Made by a program: the position numbers and the translations under genes. From Gordonia iterans (GTDB lineage Bacteria > Actinomycetota > Actinomycetes > Mycobacteriales > Mycobacteriaceae), in the NCBI RefSeq assembly GCF_002993285.1, contig NZ_CP027433.1, positions 3,942,486-4,006,485 on the forward strand: 64,000 bases of DNA. Reading direction: 5' to 3'. The notes beneath the pieces were generated by a model that saw only the letters and a program-made list of their open reading frames with translations, had not been told where the DNA came from and did no database searches. How positions within the stretch are numbered: the stretch's first letter is position 1; each line of letters begins with the position of its first letter. Of the stretch, positions 55,983 through 63,994 are shown in pieces.

Positions 55983-57983
55983 TCACAGATCGTCCCGGTA
56001 CAGGAGACGCCGATCCAGCGGCACCGGAACGCGGCGACCCGTCGCACGGTCGATCTTGTAGACACCGGCCCCGTTGAGCGCGAAGAACGACCGGAACTTC
56101 GTCTTCCCGCCCTGCGTGTACGTGGACAGCTCGAAGATCACGCCGTTGACCTCTAGGCGCCGTACCCGCCGATCGCCGCTGAACGCTTCGTAGTGGTATC
56201 CGACGGTGAGCAGCAGTAGCGCAAGAAGAAACCGGGCTGGGGTCCATGCTCGCGGTGTCTCGCTCTTGCCAGGGCGAGTCACCCCGAACAGGTGACCGCC
56301 AGCCTTGTTGTCGGGTACCCCGTAGATGATCTTCTCGACATCCGCCCTGTCGAGTTTCAGGTCCGGGATGGCTGACAGCACGATCGGCGGTATGCCCCTG
56401 TCGTGCTCGGGTGACTGCACAGGATCGAATGCGTTCGGGTCGGAAGCCTCGATCGCTGTGACCTCTGTCAGCGCTGCACTTCGCCTGGTCCTGTAGTCGG
56501 ACGGTGCATCGTCGGCGAGCCGATCGAACACGTCGTCGTCGACGATCTTGGAGTCGATCACCTCGACTCGCGTTTCCCACTCCTCCTGGCCGGCGGAGGT
56601 TGGCGCGTTCGTCTGCTGTGCGACCAGGTCGGCGTCGTTGAGCAGCCCGAGATCAATTTCTTCGGTGTCAGTGTCGGATGGTGGCCGGTCGAGTTCGAGT
56701 GCTCTCCGATCCCATTCGTTGCGGGCGGCTTCGTACATGCCGTCGAATCCGTCGGCGTTGTCGACCATCAACTGGAACAGTTCGTCGTCGGAGTAGCCGG
56801 ACAGGTCGACGTCGGCGGGGTCGGGTTCGCGCCACACCGGTTCGTCGCGTTCGTCGCGCCACTCGATGTGCGGGCCGTCCGGTGGTGTCGGCTGGCCGTG
56901 CCGTTCACCGCGGTCCGCCGGATCAGGTGGCGGCTGCAACTGCTCGGCCTCCACAACGTCGTGGATCGCCGCTTCGGCCTCGTCAGGATCGTCAGTGCCT
57001 ACCCGGACACCTCCGGGCTTCACCTCGCCGAGGCTTCCGTCCGGGCCTTGTAGTTCGTCTTGGAGTTCGTCGCCGTCCAAAATCAGCAGGGAGCAGCGGC
57101 AATTTATGGTTTCGTGTGGTGCGATCACGATGGGGTCGCCGGGGAACTGCAGCAGGAACCCGCCGACCCGGAACGGCTGCGCGAGCGGCACGGTCTGCCC
57201 GTCGGCGACCCGGTGCGATGCGCGTGTGCGGGTGTCCTCGGTCGCGAGCCACCGCTTGTACAGCGTGATCCCGTGTTCGGCTTCGCGTTCACGTGCGGCG
57301 GCGAGCTGGCCGGCCATCACCGCACCGTGCGCTTCGGTGCGCGCTATCCGGCGGGCGAGCCACCGCCACCGGGTCTCTTCGTCGTCGTGGTCCTGCCACA
57401 GTCGGCGGCGGCGGGCGCGGAGGTCGGCGCGCCGCTCCGGGGTGAGATCGGGCTGCTCGAGTTCGGCCTCGACTTCGTTGATCATCGCCTTGATGGCGCG
57501 CTGGTCGGCGTCGATTCCGAGGACCCAGCCGACGCGGTCGGTGATCTGCTCGATCGTCTCGGCTTCGGCGAGCGCTTCGAGGAGTTCAGGGCGTAGACGC
57601 TCGAAGGCGCCTTCGGGCCAGATCCGGAGACGGTCGGCGACCTGGGCGAGGTAGTCCTGCTGGTGCGGGAGCGATCCGTTGCCGGCGCGGCGGCGCGCGT
57701 CCTGGAACTGTTCCCCGAACGCGATCGCGACGGCGGGCAGCAAGGTGTTGTCGAGTTCGTGCCGCCAGGCGTTCCAGTTCTTCGCCGCCTCGGCGGCCCG
57801 TTCGACTTCGCCGTATCCGGCGGCGGTCAGGCCGGCCGGGGAAAGTTCGGCGATCAGGGTGTCGCGGACGGTGGCGAGCCAGGATCCGACGGCGCGCACC
57901 ATCGCGTCCTCGATGAGGCGTTCGGCGAGCACCAGACGGCGCTCGGCGGCCAGGCGCTGCAGGTTACGCGGCGCCGGTGACAT
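55983..57983 (-). CDS. MuF-like minor head protein with C-terminal EndoU-like toxin domain
   Basis: 666 residues. The N-terminal 300 are Mu gpF-like (LARRIARTEAHGAVMAGQLAAARE, KRWLATEDTRTRASHRVADGQTV, APHETINCRCSLLIL). An acidic linker (about 330-540) follows. The last 118 residues read IIYGVPDNKAGGHLFGVTRPGKSETPRAWTPARF (given here in part: GGHLFG, RPGKSETPRAW) and NGVIFELSTYTQGGKTKFRSFFALNG, resembling bacterial EndoU ribonuclease toxins (GGHxxGxxxPGKxExPxxW). His564 would be a catalytic His; the usual first His of EndoU is not clear. MuF proteins enter the host with phage DNA, so this may be a delivered toxin. Confidence 0.75.
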   Translation of the reverse strand: MSPAPRNLQRLAAERRLVLAERLIEDAMVRAVGSWLATVRDTLIAELSPAGLTAAGYGEVERAAEAAKNWNAWRHELDNTLLPAVAIAFGEQFQDARRRAGNGSLPHQQDYLAQVADRLRIWPEGAFERLRPELLEALAEAETIEQITDRVGWVLGIDADQRAIKAMINEVEAELEQPDLTPERRADLRARRRRLWQDHDDEETRWRWLARRIARTEAHGAVMAGQLAAAREREAEHGITLYKRWLATEDTRTRASHRVADGQTVPLAQPFRVGGFLLQFPGDPIVIAPHETINCRCSLLILDGDELQDELQGPDGSLGEVKPGGVRVGTDDPDEAEAAIHDVVEAEQLQPPPDPADRGERHGQPTPPDGPHIEWRDERDEPVWREPDPADVDLSGYSDDELFQLMVDNADGFDGMYEAARNEWDRRALELDRPPSDTDTEEIDLGLLNDADLVAQQTNAPTSAGQEEWETRVEVIDSKIVDDDVFDRLADDAPSDYRTRRSAALTEVTAIEASDPNAFDPVQSPEHDRGIPPIVLSAIPDLKLDRADVEKIIYGVPDNKAGGHLFGVTRPGKSETPRAWTPARFLLALLLLTVGYHYEAFSGDRRVRRLEVNGVIFELSTYTQGGKTKFRSFFALNGAGVYKIDRATGRRVPVPLDRRLLYRDDL

Positions 57984-58344
57984 GGTCGACCTGGGCGAGG
58001 TAGGCGCGCAGCGCGTCAGGGTTGTGCGCTTCCTGCCGGATCATGCAGTCACGCACGTACTGGGCGCACGCACGCATGTACAGCTGGATGTGCGGGACCT
58101 GAGCTTCATCGAGCACCGACGGTAGACCCCACCACGCGGTGAAGGTCTGTTCCCACCGGTCGAGCTCGTCGGGCTGGGCGGGCGGGTCGAGGACGAGGTA
58201 CAGGTCTTCGGCGAGGACGTCGCGGTACCGGCCGCGTTCGGATCGGCCGCGGTGGTTCACGATGGCTTTCGCCGCGCCTTGCAGGGACAACCGCACGGCC
58301 ATGTGGCAGGCCAGAAACACGTCGCTCGACGTCGGCGCGGTCAC
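57964..58344 (-). CDS. Phage head protein of 126 residues
   Basis: GTG 58344 overlaps the portal stop in a GTGA, and the gene overlaps the MuF start by 20 bases. MTAPTSSDVFLACHMAVRLSLQGAAKAIVNHRGRSERGRYRDVLAEDLYLVLD is followed by WEQTFTAWWGLPSVLDEAQVPHIQLYMRACAQYVRDCM. It is helical with several Trp and Cys. No family is recognised; the place between portal and MuF suggests a head role. Confidence 0.65.
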   Translation of the reverse strand: MTAPTSSDVFLACHMAVRLSLQGAAKAIVNHRGRSERGRYRDVLAEDLYLVLDPPAQPDELDRWEQTFTAWWGLPSVLDEAQVPHIQLYMRACAQYVRDCMIRQEAHNPDALRAYLAQVDHVTGAA

Positions 58345-59912
58345 TCGGTGGCCTCCGTCTCCCCCATGACCGGCGGCCCGTCCGGTGCCTCCTCGGCGAC
58401 GTCGGCGACCACCTCGGCGGCGGACGGGGGTGCCTCGTCTTCGGCGAGGGTGTCGTCGACGCGTTCGGCGTTGTCGGTGATCCCGGGAATCACGATGCCG
58501 AGTTCGGGCAGCCACTTGTCGATCAGGTCCGAGCGGGTGGCGATCAGTTCCCGGATCAGGGTGGTCTTCGCCTCGACCGCATCGGGGGCGTCGTCGTCGC
58601 CGAACCCGTTCTCGCGGCGAAGAACCGCAGCGGAGATCACGCCCTTGTCGTACAGCAGTTGCGCGTCCTTCGACCTGTCCGGCCGCACCTGCAAGGGTGT
58701 CGAGTCGAACCACACCATCCACCGCGACGGATCGAGACCGCGCTGTTCCAGGAGCGGGTGCAGCAGGCCTTCGGTCAGCGAGTGGCACAGCGTCGCGACG
58801 ACCGGTTCGACACCGAACTTGATCTCGTTCTCGTCGACCGCCCACGCTGACCAGTGGTTCGATGACGCCTGACCGAGGAGCACAGATGGGTCGGAGTCCA
58901 TTCCGAGACCGATTCGGCGGATCGTCTCTTCGCGGAGTTCTGCGGCGTGCTCGTCGAGCGGCGTCGAGAAGGTGAGGTGCTTGATCTTGTCGAGCAGATC
59001 CCCCGGGACGGTCGCCATGTATGGAACCACGCTCGCTGCGGAGTCGCGGTCGGTGATCGGCGTCATGATTGCCGCGGTCAGATCGTCGGCGAAGTCCCAG
59101 TCTTCGGGGGCGTCGTCGGGTTTCATCATGGACTCGATGCCCTCGGGCAGCAGCAGGATCCCGGCGCCGGCGAGGCGGGAGTCGACTTGCGCGGTCACGA
59201 ACTGTGACAGGCCGCGCAGCTCGCGGGCGGCTTGTAGGACGGCGCGCACTGGGGCGTCGGCGCGGGCGTACCACTGCGGGTGCGTGGTCCACGACCGGAT
59301 CAGCAGTTCGTTGTCGTCGACCTTGTGCGGGTCGTTCACGCCGTCGTTGAGGATCCAACGACCGGGCTGCCCGGTGAGTTCAGCACGGGACCGCGCGGTG
59401 ACCGCCAGCCGCGACCCGTCCTGAGTGACGTGCAGGATCGACTCGCCGTTGAAGATCAACTGCTGCGCATACCGCTTGATCAGTTGTTCGGTACCGGCGC
59501 GATTGCCGAACAAGATCGCCTGCAGGTCGAGCCCGATCTCGTCTTCGGTGGGTACGGGGTCGGCGGTCGGGTCGTCGGGAGCTTCGGCAATGTACAGGCG
59601 CACTTGGGAGCAGGCGCGGGCTTGGCGGTCTCCGATGAAGCGGAGTTCCCCGATCTCGTCGCGGAGGTCCCATGCTTCGGTCTGCCACTGCTCGGTGGGC
59701 GGCGCTTTGATCTTGCGGTCGATCGTCTTGGCGGTGAGGACTTGCGCGGCCGCCGTCACCGACTGTCCGCGGGATCCGGTGCGGTTGTCGCGTCCACGCC
59801 GGACGGGGATCTGGGTGACCATCGCGCCCGGGGGCACGCGAAGGGTCGAGAGGGGTTGCGCGGCGGCGGCGAGCGCCGGGAGACGTGAGTCGGGGTTGCG
59901 TTTGCGTGCCAT
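58341..59912 (-). CDS. Portal protein
   Basis: 523 residues. Portal-like features are AWDLRDEIGELRFIGDRQARACSQVRLYIAE, RYAQQLIFNGESILHVTQDGSRL, DDNELLIRSWTTHPQWYARADAPVRAVLQAARELRGLSQFVTAQVDSRLAGAGILLLP, and GQASSNHWSAWAVDENEIKFGVEPVVATLC, where the DNA-facing helices are expected. It forms the ring through which terminase pumps DNA. The position after terminase and before the MuF-like gene is standard. Confidence 0.88.
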   Translation of the reverse strand: MARKRNPDSRLPALAAAAQPLSTLRVPPGAMVTQIPVRRGRDNRTGSRGQSVTAAAQVLTAKTIDRKIKAPPTEQWQTEAWDLRDEIGELRFIGDRQARACSQVRLYIAEAPDDPTADPVPTEDEIGLDLQAILFGNRAGTEQLIKRYAQQLIFNGESILHVTQDGSRLAVTARSRAELTGQPGRWILNDGVNDPHKVDDNELLIRSWTTHPQWYARADAPVRAVLQAARELRGLSQFVTAQVDSRLAGAGILLLPEGIESMMKPDDAPEDWDFADDLTAAIMTPITDRDSAASVVPYMATVPGDLLDKIKHLTFSTPLDEHAAELREETIRRIGLGMDSDPSVLLGQASSNHWSAWAVDENEIKFGVEPVVATLCHSLTEGLLHPLLEQRGLDPSRWMVWFDSTPLQVRPDRSKDAQLLYDKGVISAAVLRRENGFGDDDAPDAVEAKTTLIRELIATRSDLIDKWLPELGIVIPGITDNAERVDDTLAEDEAPPSAAEVVADVAEEAPDGPPVMGETEATE

Positions 59913-59915
59913 CGG

Positions 59916-60224
59916 CTACGCCTCCTCGGGTGCGGGGTCGAGCCAGTTCGCGCCCCATCCGGCCAGCAGCGACGCCGTGCCGGCCAGGGCGGCGGCGGTC
60001 CACCATCGGGTGTCGCCCCATTGCCACCAGGCCGCCGACACACCGGCGCCGACCCACACGCTCATGCACCACGAGCAGGTGAGCAGGTAGGCGATGGGGT
60101 TCGACAGGCCGAGTTTGACGCACAGCCAGGTGCGGGGCCGGTGGAGGATCTCGTCGACCACGAGGAGCCGGGTGATGCGCATGATCAGGCCGAGGGTGAG
60201 CAGGATCGTGAGGGAGTGTGGCAC
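59916..60224 (-). CDS. DUF1360-like membrane protein
   Basis: 102 residues with about three membrane helices. An amphipathic start (MPHSLTILLTLGLIMRITRLLVVDEI) precedes YLLTCSWCMSVWVGAGVSAAWW, a CxxC-bearing helix typical of DUF1360 proteins found in bacteria and actinophages. Function unknown; a role in lysogen surface exclusion has been suggested for other small phage membrane proteins but cannot be read here. It begins 26 bases after the zinc-ribbon gene and ends three bases before the portal start. Confidence 0.72.
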   Translation of the reverse strand: MPHSLTILLTLGLIMRITRLLVVDEILHRPRTWLCVKLGLSNPIAYLLTCSWCMSVWVGAGVSAAWWQWGDTRWWTAAALAGTASLLAGWGANWLDPAPEEA

Positions 60225-60249
60225 GCGGACGGTCCTCCTGAATTGCCGG

Positions 60250-60384
60250 TTACTGTCTCACTCTAACCGTCGATTGCGGAGGACTTGTGGACTCGAGGCG
60301 GCAATGCTCGCACTCGCGGGGCGGCGTCCACACGTTGAGGCGGGCACCGCAGCCGGTGCAGCGCGGGAAGTCGCCGACGGCCAT
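60250..60384 (-). CDS. Tiny zinc-ribbon protein of 44 residues
   Basis: MAVGDFPRCTGCGARLNVWTPPRECEHCRLES: two CxxC pairs spaced as in a zinc ribbon. ATG 60384 overlaps the upstream stop (TGATG), so it is part of a chain of coupled tiny genes. Function unknown. Confidence 0.6.
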   Translation of the reverse strand: MAVGDFPRCTGCGARLNVWTPPRECEHCRLESTSPPQSTVRVRQ

Positions 60385-60473
60385 CAGGGGTACCAGCCGA
60401 TCATGAGGGCGAGGGCGACGAGCGCGGCGGCGGCCCGGAGGAATGCTGCGGCGAGCGCGATGCGTGAGGTCAC
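60384..60473 (-). CDS. Tiny single-helix membrane protein of 29 residues
   Basis: MTSRIALAAAFLRAAAALVALALMIGWYP is almost wholly one membrane helix. GTG 60473 overlaps the upstream stop in a GTGA, and its own stop overlaps the next start, which supports translation despite the small size. Function unknown. Confidence 0.5.
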   Translation of the reverse strand: MTSRIALAAAFLRAAAALVALALMIGWYP

Positions 60474-60652
60474 CACGGGTGCGGCCACGGGTCGGCGGCG
60501 GGCCGCGGGCCGTAGTGGGTGTCGCGTGCTCGGGCGCGGCGGCGATGTCGGCGTGAGCGGCGCTCGATCTCGTAGTCGAGTGCCTTTCCGGTGAATCCTT
60601 CGTCGATCGCGAGGTCGACCTCGGCTTCGAGCCATGTCGGTACCAGGCTCAT
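60470..60652 (-). CDS. Small basic phage protein of 60 residues
   Basis: MSLVPTWLEAEVDLAIDEGFTGKALDYEIERRSRRHRRRARARDTHYG..., an acidic helical N-terminus and an Arg-rich stretch. ATG 60652 overlaps the upstream stop (ATGA). Function unknown; nucleic-acid binding is possible. Confidence 0.6.
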   Translation of the reverse strand: MSLVPTWLEAEVDLAIDEGFTGKALDYEIERRSRRHRRRARARDTHYGPRPAADPWPHPW

Positions 60653-60891
60653 CGCGATACCCGCAGTTCGCGGCACGTGTCGCACAGCTTGCGGCCGTCT
60701 GTGTAGGCCGACTCGCAGCCGGGGCAGAGTCGGTCCGGGTGGGTCGGGTACCGCTCGCCGGTCTCGGGGTCGTAGGGCGCGGCCATGTGCGCTTTCCAGT
60801 AGTCGACGATCCAGATCGCGGACGCCGTGGCGGCGGCGGCGAACAGGAGGCAGAACAGGACGGCCGCGTCGGCGGCGGTGTTGCCGGACAT
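60649..60891 (-). CDS. Small membrane protein with zinc ribbon
   Basis: 80 residues: one membrane helix (AAVLFCLLFAAAATASAIWIV) then YDPETGERYPTHPDRLCPGCESAYTDGRKLCDTCREL with two CxxC pairs. ATG 60891 overlaps the upstream stop (TGATG). It could anchor a zinc ribbon at the membrane; function unknown. Confidence 0.65.
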   Translation of the reverse strand: MSGNTAADAAVLFCLLFAAAATASAIWIVDYWKAHMAAPYDPETGERYPTHPDRLCPGCESAYTDGRKLCDTCRELRVSR

Positions 60892-61052
60892 CAGAGGACC
60901 GCCGTGATGGTGTAGTCGCGGGCGGCGTAGTAGTCGGCGAATGCCGTCGGGGCGAGGAAGGGGTCGGTGCCGTCTCCGCGGTCGACGGCGATGCAGTCGG
61001 CGAACGGGTATTCGGGCAGGGTCGCGGCGATGACGCTGGCTGTGGTCTTCAT
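60891..61052 (-). CDS. Small phage protein of 53 residues, first gene behind an internal promoter
   Basis: MKTTASVIAATLPEYPFADCIAVDRGDGTDPFLAPTAFADYYAARDYTITAVL. ATG 61052 has a strong GAAGGAGAC Shine-Dalgarno and lies just behind a well-formed promoter at 61084-61112. The same GAAGGAGAC precedes the genes at 63254, 63352 and 63680. Function unknown. Confidence 0.65.
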   Translation of the reverse strand: MKTTASVIAATLPEYPFADCIAVDRGDGTDPFLAPTAFADYYAARDYTITAVL

Positions 61053-61083
61053 GGTCGGTCTCCTTCAATGTGGTGTTACCGCA

Positions 61084-61112
61084 GTTATAACTGTTCGATG
61101 GTTGTTGTGCAA
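61084..61112 (-). promoter_or_regulatory. Leftward promoter with palindromic -10
   Basis: On the minus strand TTGCAC (61107-61112), 17 bases, then TATAAC (61084-61089). The -10 lies in the 12-base palindrome CAGTTATAACTG (61082-61093), a likely operator. GTAACACCAC follows. The element at 63293-63321 on the other strand is nearly the same. It would drive the small genes and the late operon from within. Confidence 0.75.
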
Positions 61113-61132
61113 CCGCTACCCACATACTGCGA

Positions 61133-62707
61133 TCAGGAGGCGCGGCGGCGGGCGGCGAGACCACCCCGTGGAGCCTGCCCACGCTGCACCTTCGCCGGAT
61201 TCGACACCACCGTCCCTCGCGGCACATTCGGCAGGAGCTCGGTCACCACGTGTACGCCGGCGTCGAGCGCGCCCGGCGACCACGTCGACCCCGGCTCCCA
61301 CATCGTCCACTCCGTGCACAACTGGCCCAGGTCAGCGCCGCGCGCGAACCGCACACGATCAGTGCGCACCGCCTGCGCGATCGGCTCGGCGCGCAGCACC
61401 TTTGATGTCCGCGAGTTCACGCCCTTCACCAGCGGGCACATCCCAGACACCAAGTCGCGGCCCTGCAGCGCCTTCCAGGCCTGCGCGATGAGCTGGCCGG
61501 GCATGTCGCCGCCGTAGTTCTTCTCGAAGATGATCAGCGTCGCGTCGTGCTCGTACGCGGTCAGGCACACACGCTCCGGCCACTCGTCGGCCTTCATCCG
61601 GGCGGTCTGGTCGTCGAGGAACCACGCCCGCCCCTCGGCGTCGAGACCGGCAACCACCACACCAACCGAGTCGCGGCCACCACCAGCAGGGTCGACGCCG
61701 ACGGCCTTACGGCGGAACTCCGACGGTGCCGGTTGGGTGGCGTCGCGGATCTGGTCGTCGTCGAGCAACGCGGACTCCACAGCCGTCGGCGTGCCCTGGT
61801 ACATGGCGCCCCAGTCCCGCGGGGTGGAGCGCTTTTTCTGGCGGGTCCAGTGCGCGACGAGCGCGGTGGTGTCGCCGTCGTCGATCTTCGGGTGCGACAG
61901 CGGATCTCCGGGGGCGCGGCCGAGTGGGTCGGCGAAGATCCCGCGGTCGTGGTCCTCGGGGAGGGCGAGCGCCGGCATGTGGAGCACGGTCCACTCCCCG
62001 CCTTCCTCGACGCGGCCGTCGCGGTCGAGGAGGCGGCCGGCGAGGTCGTCTTGGTGCCAGCGGGTCATCACGATGACCTCGCGCGCGGTCGGTGATCGGC
62101 GCGCCGACCACACCGCGCTGTACCAGTTCCAGACCGCGGTGCGCATCGTGGGCGAGTCGGCGTCGGCTCGGCCCGCGAAAGGGTCGTCGATGATGCCGAG
62201 GTCCATGGGCTGGCCGGACAGGCCGCCGCGGACACCGACCGACCGCAGACCGCCGCCGGCGGTGAGTTCCCATGCGGCGCGCGACGAGGTGGTGGTCGAG
62301 AGGCGGAGCCCGTAGTCGGCGCCGTACATGCGCACCATCTCGCGGACCGCGCCGCCGTGTGTGTGCGCCAGGGATGCGGCGTAGGAGGCGAGGAGGATCT
62401 TGTCGCGCGGGTTCATGGTGAGCCACCAGAACGGGAACCATCGGGCTGCGCGGGTGGACTTGCCGATCTGCGGTGGGCTGAAGATCATCAGTCGCGCGTT
62501 CGGCTTGGCGAGGAGTTGCACGAGGGCGGCGTCCATCGCGCGGGTGTGCGTGCGTTCACGGCTCGACGGGTCGCAGGATCCGGCGAGTGCCCCGGGCGTG
62601 GAGGCTGCGGGGAGCGCGATCCCGGCTTTCACGGCTTCTTCGGCGAGGTGTCGTTTCAGGGCGATCAGCTCGTCCATCGTGAGGCCGTCGAGGGGGCTAC
62701 TGGTCAT
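61133..62707 (-). CDS. Terminase large subunit
   Basis: 524 residues. The ATPase part has Walker A-like IFSPPQIGKST (about 80-90), Walker B MDLGIIDDPFAG, and WHQDDLAGRLL; the nuclease part has KAVGVDPAGGGRDSVGVVVAG with the first acidic residue, IIFEKNYGGD, and DRVRFARGADLGQLCTEW near the C-terminus. It cuts concatemeric DNA and packages it through the portal. It overlaps the small subunit gene by 11 bases. Confidence 0.9.
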   Translation of the reverse strand: MTSSPLDGLTMDELIALKRHLAEEAVKAGIALPAASTPGALAGSCDPSSRERTHTRAMDAALVQLLAKPNARLMIFSPPQIGKSTRAARWFPFWWLTMNPRDKILLASYAASLAHTHGGAVREMVRMYGADYGLRLSTTTSSRAAWELTAGGGLRSVGVRGGLSGQPMDLGIIDDPFAGRADADSPTMRTAVWNWYSAVWSARRSPTAREVIVMTRWHQDDLAGRLLDRDGRVEEGGEWTVLHMPALALPEDHDRGIFADPLGRAPGDPLSHPKIDDGDTTALVAHWTRQKKRSTPRDWGAMYQGTPTAVESALLDDDQIRDATQPAPSEFRRKAVGVDPAGGGRDSVGVVVAGLDAEGRAWFLDDQTARMKADEWPERVCLTAYEHDATLIIFEKNYGGDMPGQLIAQAWKALQGRDLVSGMCPLVKGVNSRTSKVLRAEPIAQAVRTDRVRFARGADLGQLCTEWTMWEPGSTWSPGALDAGVHVVTELLPNVPRGTVVSNPAKVQRGQAPRGGLAARRRAS

Positions 62708-63254
62708 CGGGGGTCTCGTCGTCGTAGGTCACCGCGGCCACAATGCCGTCGAGGACCGGCAGTTCGGGTGGTGCGAGGCCGGCGGCGTCGGCGTCGGCGC
62801 GGAGTTTGGTGCGCAGGGCGTCGGCGAGGCCTGCGATCTCGGTGGCGATCGCTTCTTGTGAGGCGGACACGGTGGTCGTGGTGGTGACGTTGACGGTCGG
62901 GGTCTTGTCGATCCCCCGGATACGGGCGAGGCTGTCGAGTGCTTGCCGGGCACTGTTGATCAGTTGAGATTTCCCCATCTCGCGGCCTTTGCTGGCGGCG
63001 GCGTCGAGTTCTTTGAGGGCGCGTTCGTAGAGGGCTTCGTAGCGTTCGGCCATGAGGTCGCGGAAGTCGTCGACGACCTGCGCTTCGTTGCGGTTGATGG
63101 TGCGTAGGACGGCGCGATAGGCGACGGTGCGGTCGGCGTAGTCGAGGGCGTCGGCGATCTCTTGGTAGGTGTGGCCTTGGGCGCGGAGTTCGACAGCTCG
63201 GGTGGCTCGTTGGCGGTCGGCTATGACCTGCGCGTTCCCGGCGGGTTTGGGCAT
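62697..63254 (-). CDS. Terminase small subunit (putative)
   Basis: 185 residues. The N-terminus has a helix-turn-helix (RAVELRAQGHTYQEIADALDYADRTVAYRAVLR), then a long helix region (ERYEALYERALKELDAAASKGREMGKSQLINSARQALDSLARIRGID) and a Thr-rich segment. The place before the large subunit and the DNA-binding N-terminus fit a terminase small subunit that recognises the packaging site. GAAGGAGAC precedes ATG 63254. Confidence 0.8.
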   Translation of the reverse strand: MPKPAGNAQVIADRQRATRAVELRAQGHTYQEIADALDYADRTVAYRAVLRTINRNEAQVVDDFRDLMAERYEALYERALKELDAAASKGREMGKSQLINSARQALDSLARIRGIDKTPTVNVTTTTTVSASQEAIATEIAGLADALRTKLRADADAAGLAPPELPVLDGIVAAVTYDDETPDDQ

Positions 63255-63278
63255 TGGGTCTCCTTCGGCTCGTTCCTG

Positions 63279-63284
63279 ATTGTA
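63279..63284 (-). promoter_or_regulatory. Putative -10 (TACAAT) for leftward late transcription
   Basis: The minus strand reads TACAAT here, 24 bases before the terminase small subunit ATG 63254. No good -35 is visible at 17 bases (TGGGTT), so an activator may be needed, as is usual for late promoters. Confidence 0.45.
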
Positions 63285-63292
63285 GGTAGCTG

Positions 63293-63321
63293 TTGCATCT
63301 CAACCCATAGCCTGTTATAAC
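63293..63321 (+). promoter_or_regulatory. Rightward promoter, twin of the one at 61084-61112
   Basis: TTGCAT (63293-63298), 17 bases, then TATAAC (63316-63321) within GTTATAAC, followed by GTAGTAACACCAC and GAAGGAGAC before ATG 63352. The match to the leftward promoter extends well beyond -35 and -10. Confidence 0.75.
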
Positions 63322-63351
63322 TGTAGTAACACCACGAGCGAAGGAGACGCC

Positions 63352-63570
63352 ATGCAGAACACCACCATCACCGCCGGCACCCGGATCAGCCACCGCGGCC
63401 GCATCTACACCGTCACCGACGACCACACCCTGGCGAACCGACGCGAGGTCGTGCTCGCTGACGGCCCGCGCGGCGGCTACATCCTCGCCGTCGAGATCGA
63501 CGACGCCGGGCAGATCGTCGCCGCGGTGACGCGTTCCGAGCCCTGGGCGCCCGCCTCGATCGTCGCGTGA
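63352..63570 (+). CDS. Small phage protein, first rightward gene
   Basis: 72 residues: MQNTTITAGTRISHRGRIYTVTDDHTLANRREVVLADGPRGGYILAVEIDDAGQIVAAV. It is beta-rich, perhaps a small SH3-like barrel. It has its own promoter and a strong GAAGGAGAC. It leads the rightward block that should contain early phage functions. Function unknown. Confidence 0.65.
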   Translation: MQNTTITAGTRISHRGRIYTVTDDHTLANRREVVLADGPRGGYILAVEIDDAGQIVAAVTRSEPWAPASIVA

Positions 63571-63679
63571 CGGCGCGGAGGGCGCCGGGCCTGAAACGGC
63601 TACGTCCCGGCGATAGGGCACCTGTCCCGGCGCCCTCCACGCGGCCACACCACGACCGCACGATTGAAGGAGACACCCC

Positions 63680-63994
63680 ATGGCCACCTACCAGCAGTTC
63701 GTCGACCGCTACGGCGACGACTACGACACCGAGATCGAGCGGCGCGCCGGATACCAGCGGCACGAGCAGAACCGTGTCGAACTGTCCGCGATCTTCTTCG
63801 GCGAGGAGACCACGACGGCCCGGTGCCAGCCGGTCGAGTACCCGCGGTACACCGGCTATATCCAGGCCCTCGACGAGGCACGTATCGGGAGCGTGCCGGG
63901 GATGGAGCTCACGGTCACCACTTCACGTGCGGGACAGATCGTGGAGACCGCGACGTGGGATCAGGACGCGCCGACAGCGGCCGCGATTGGGTGA
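63680..63994 (+). CDS. Small phage protein, second rightward gene
   Basis: 104 residues: MATYQQFVDRYGDDYDTEIERRAGYQRHEQNRVELSAIFFGEETTTARCQPVEYPRYTGYIQALDEARIG, with a beta-rich C-terminus. GAAGGAGAC lies before ATG 63680, as in the gene upstream. The stop is just inside the window. Function unknown. Confidence 0.65.
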   Translation: MATYQQFVDRYGDDYDTEIERRAGYQRHEQNRVELSAIFFGEETTTARCQPVEYPRYTGYIQALDEARIGSVPGMELTVTTSRAGQIVETATWDQDAPTAAAIG

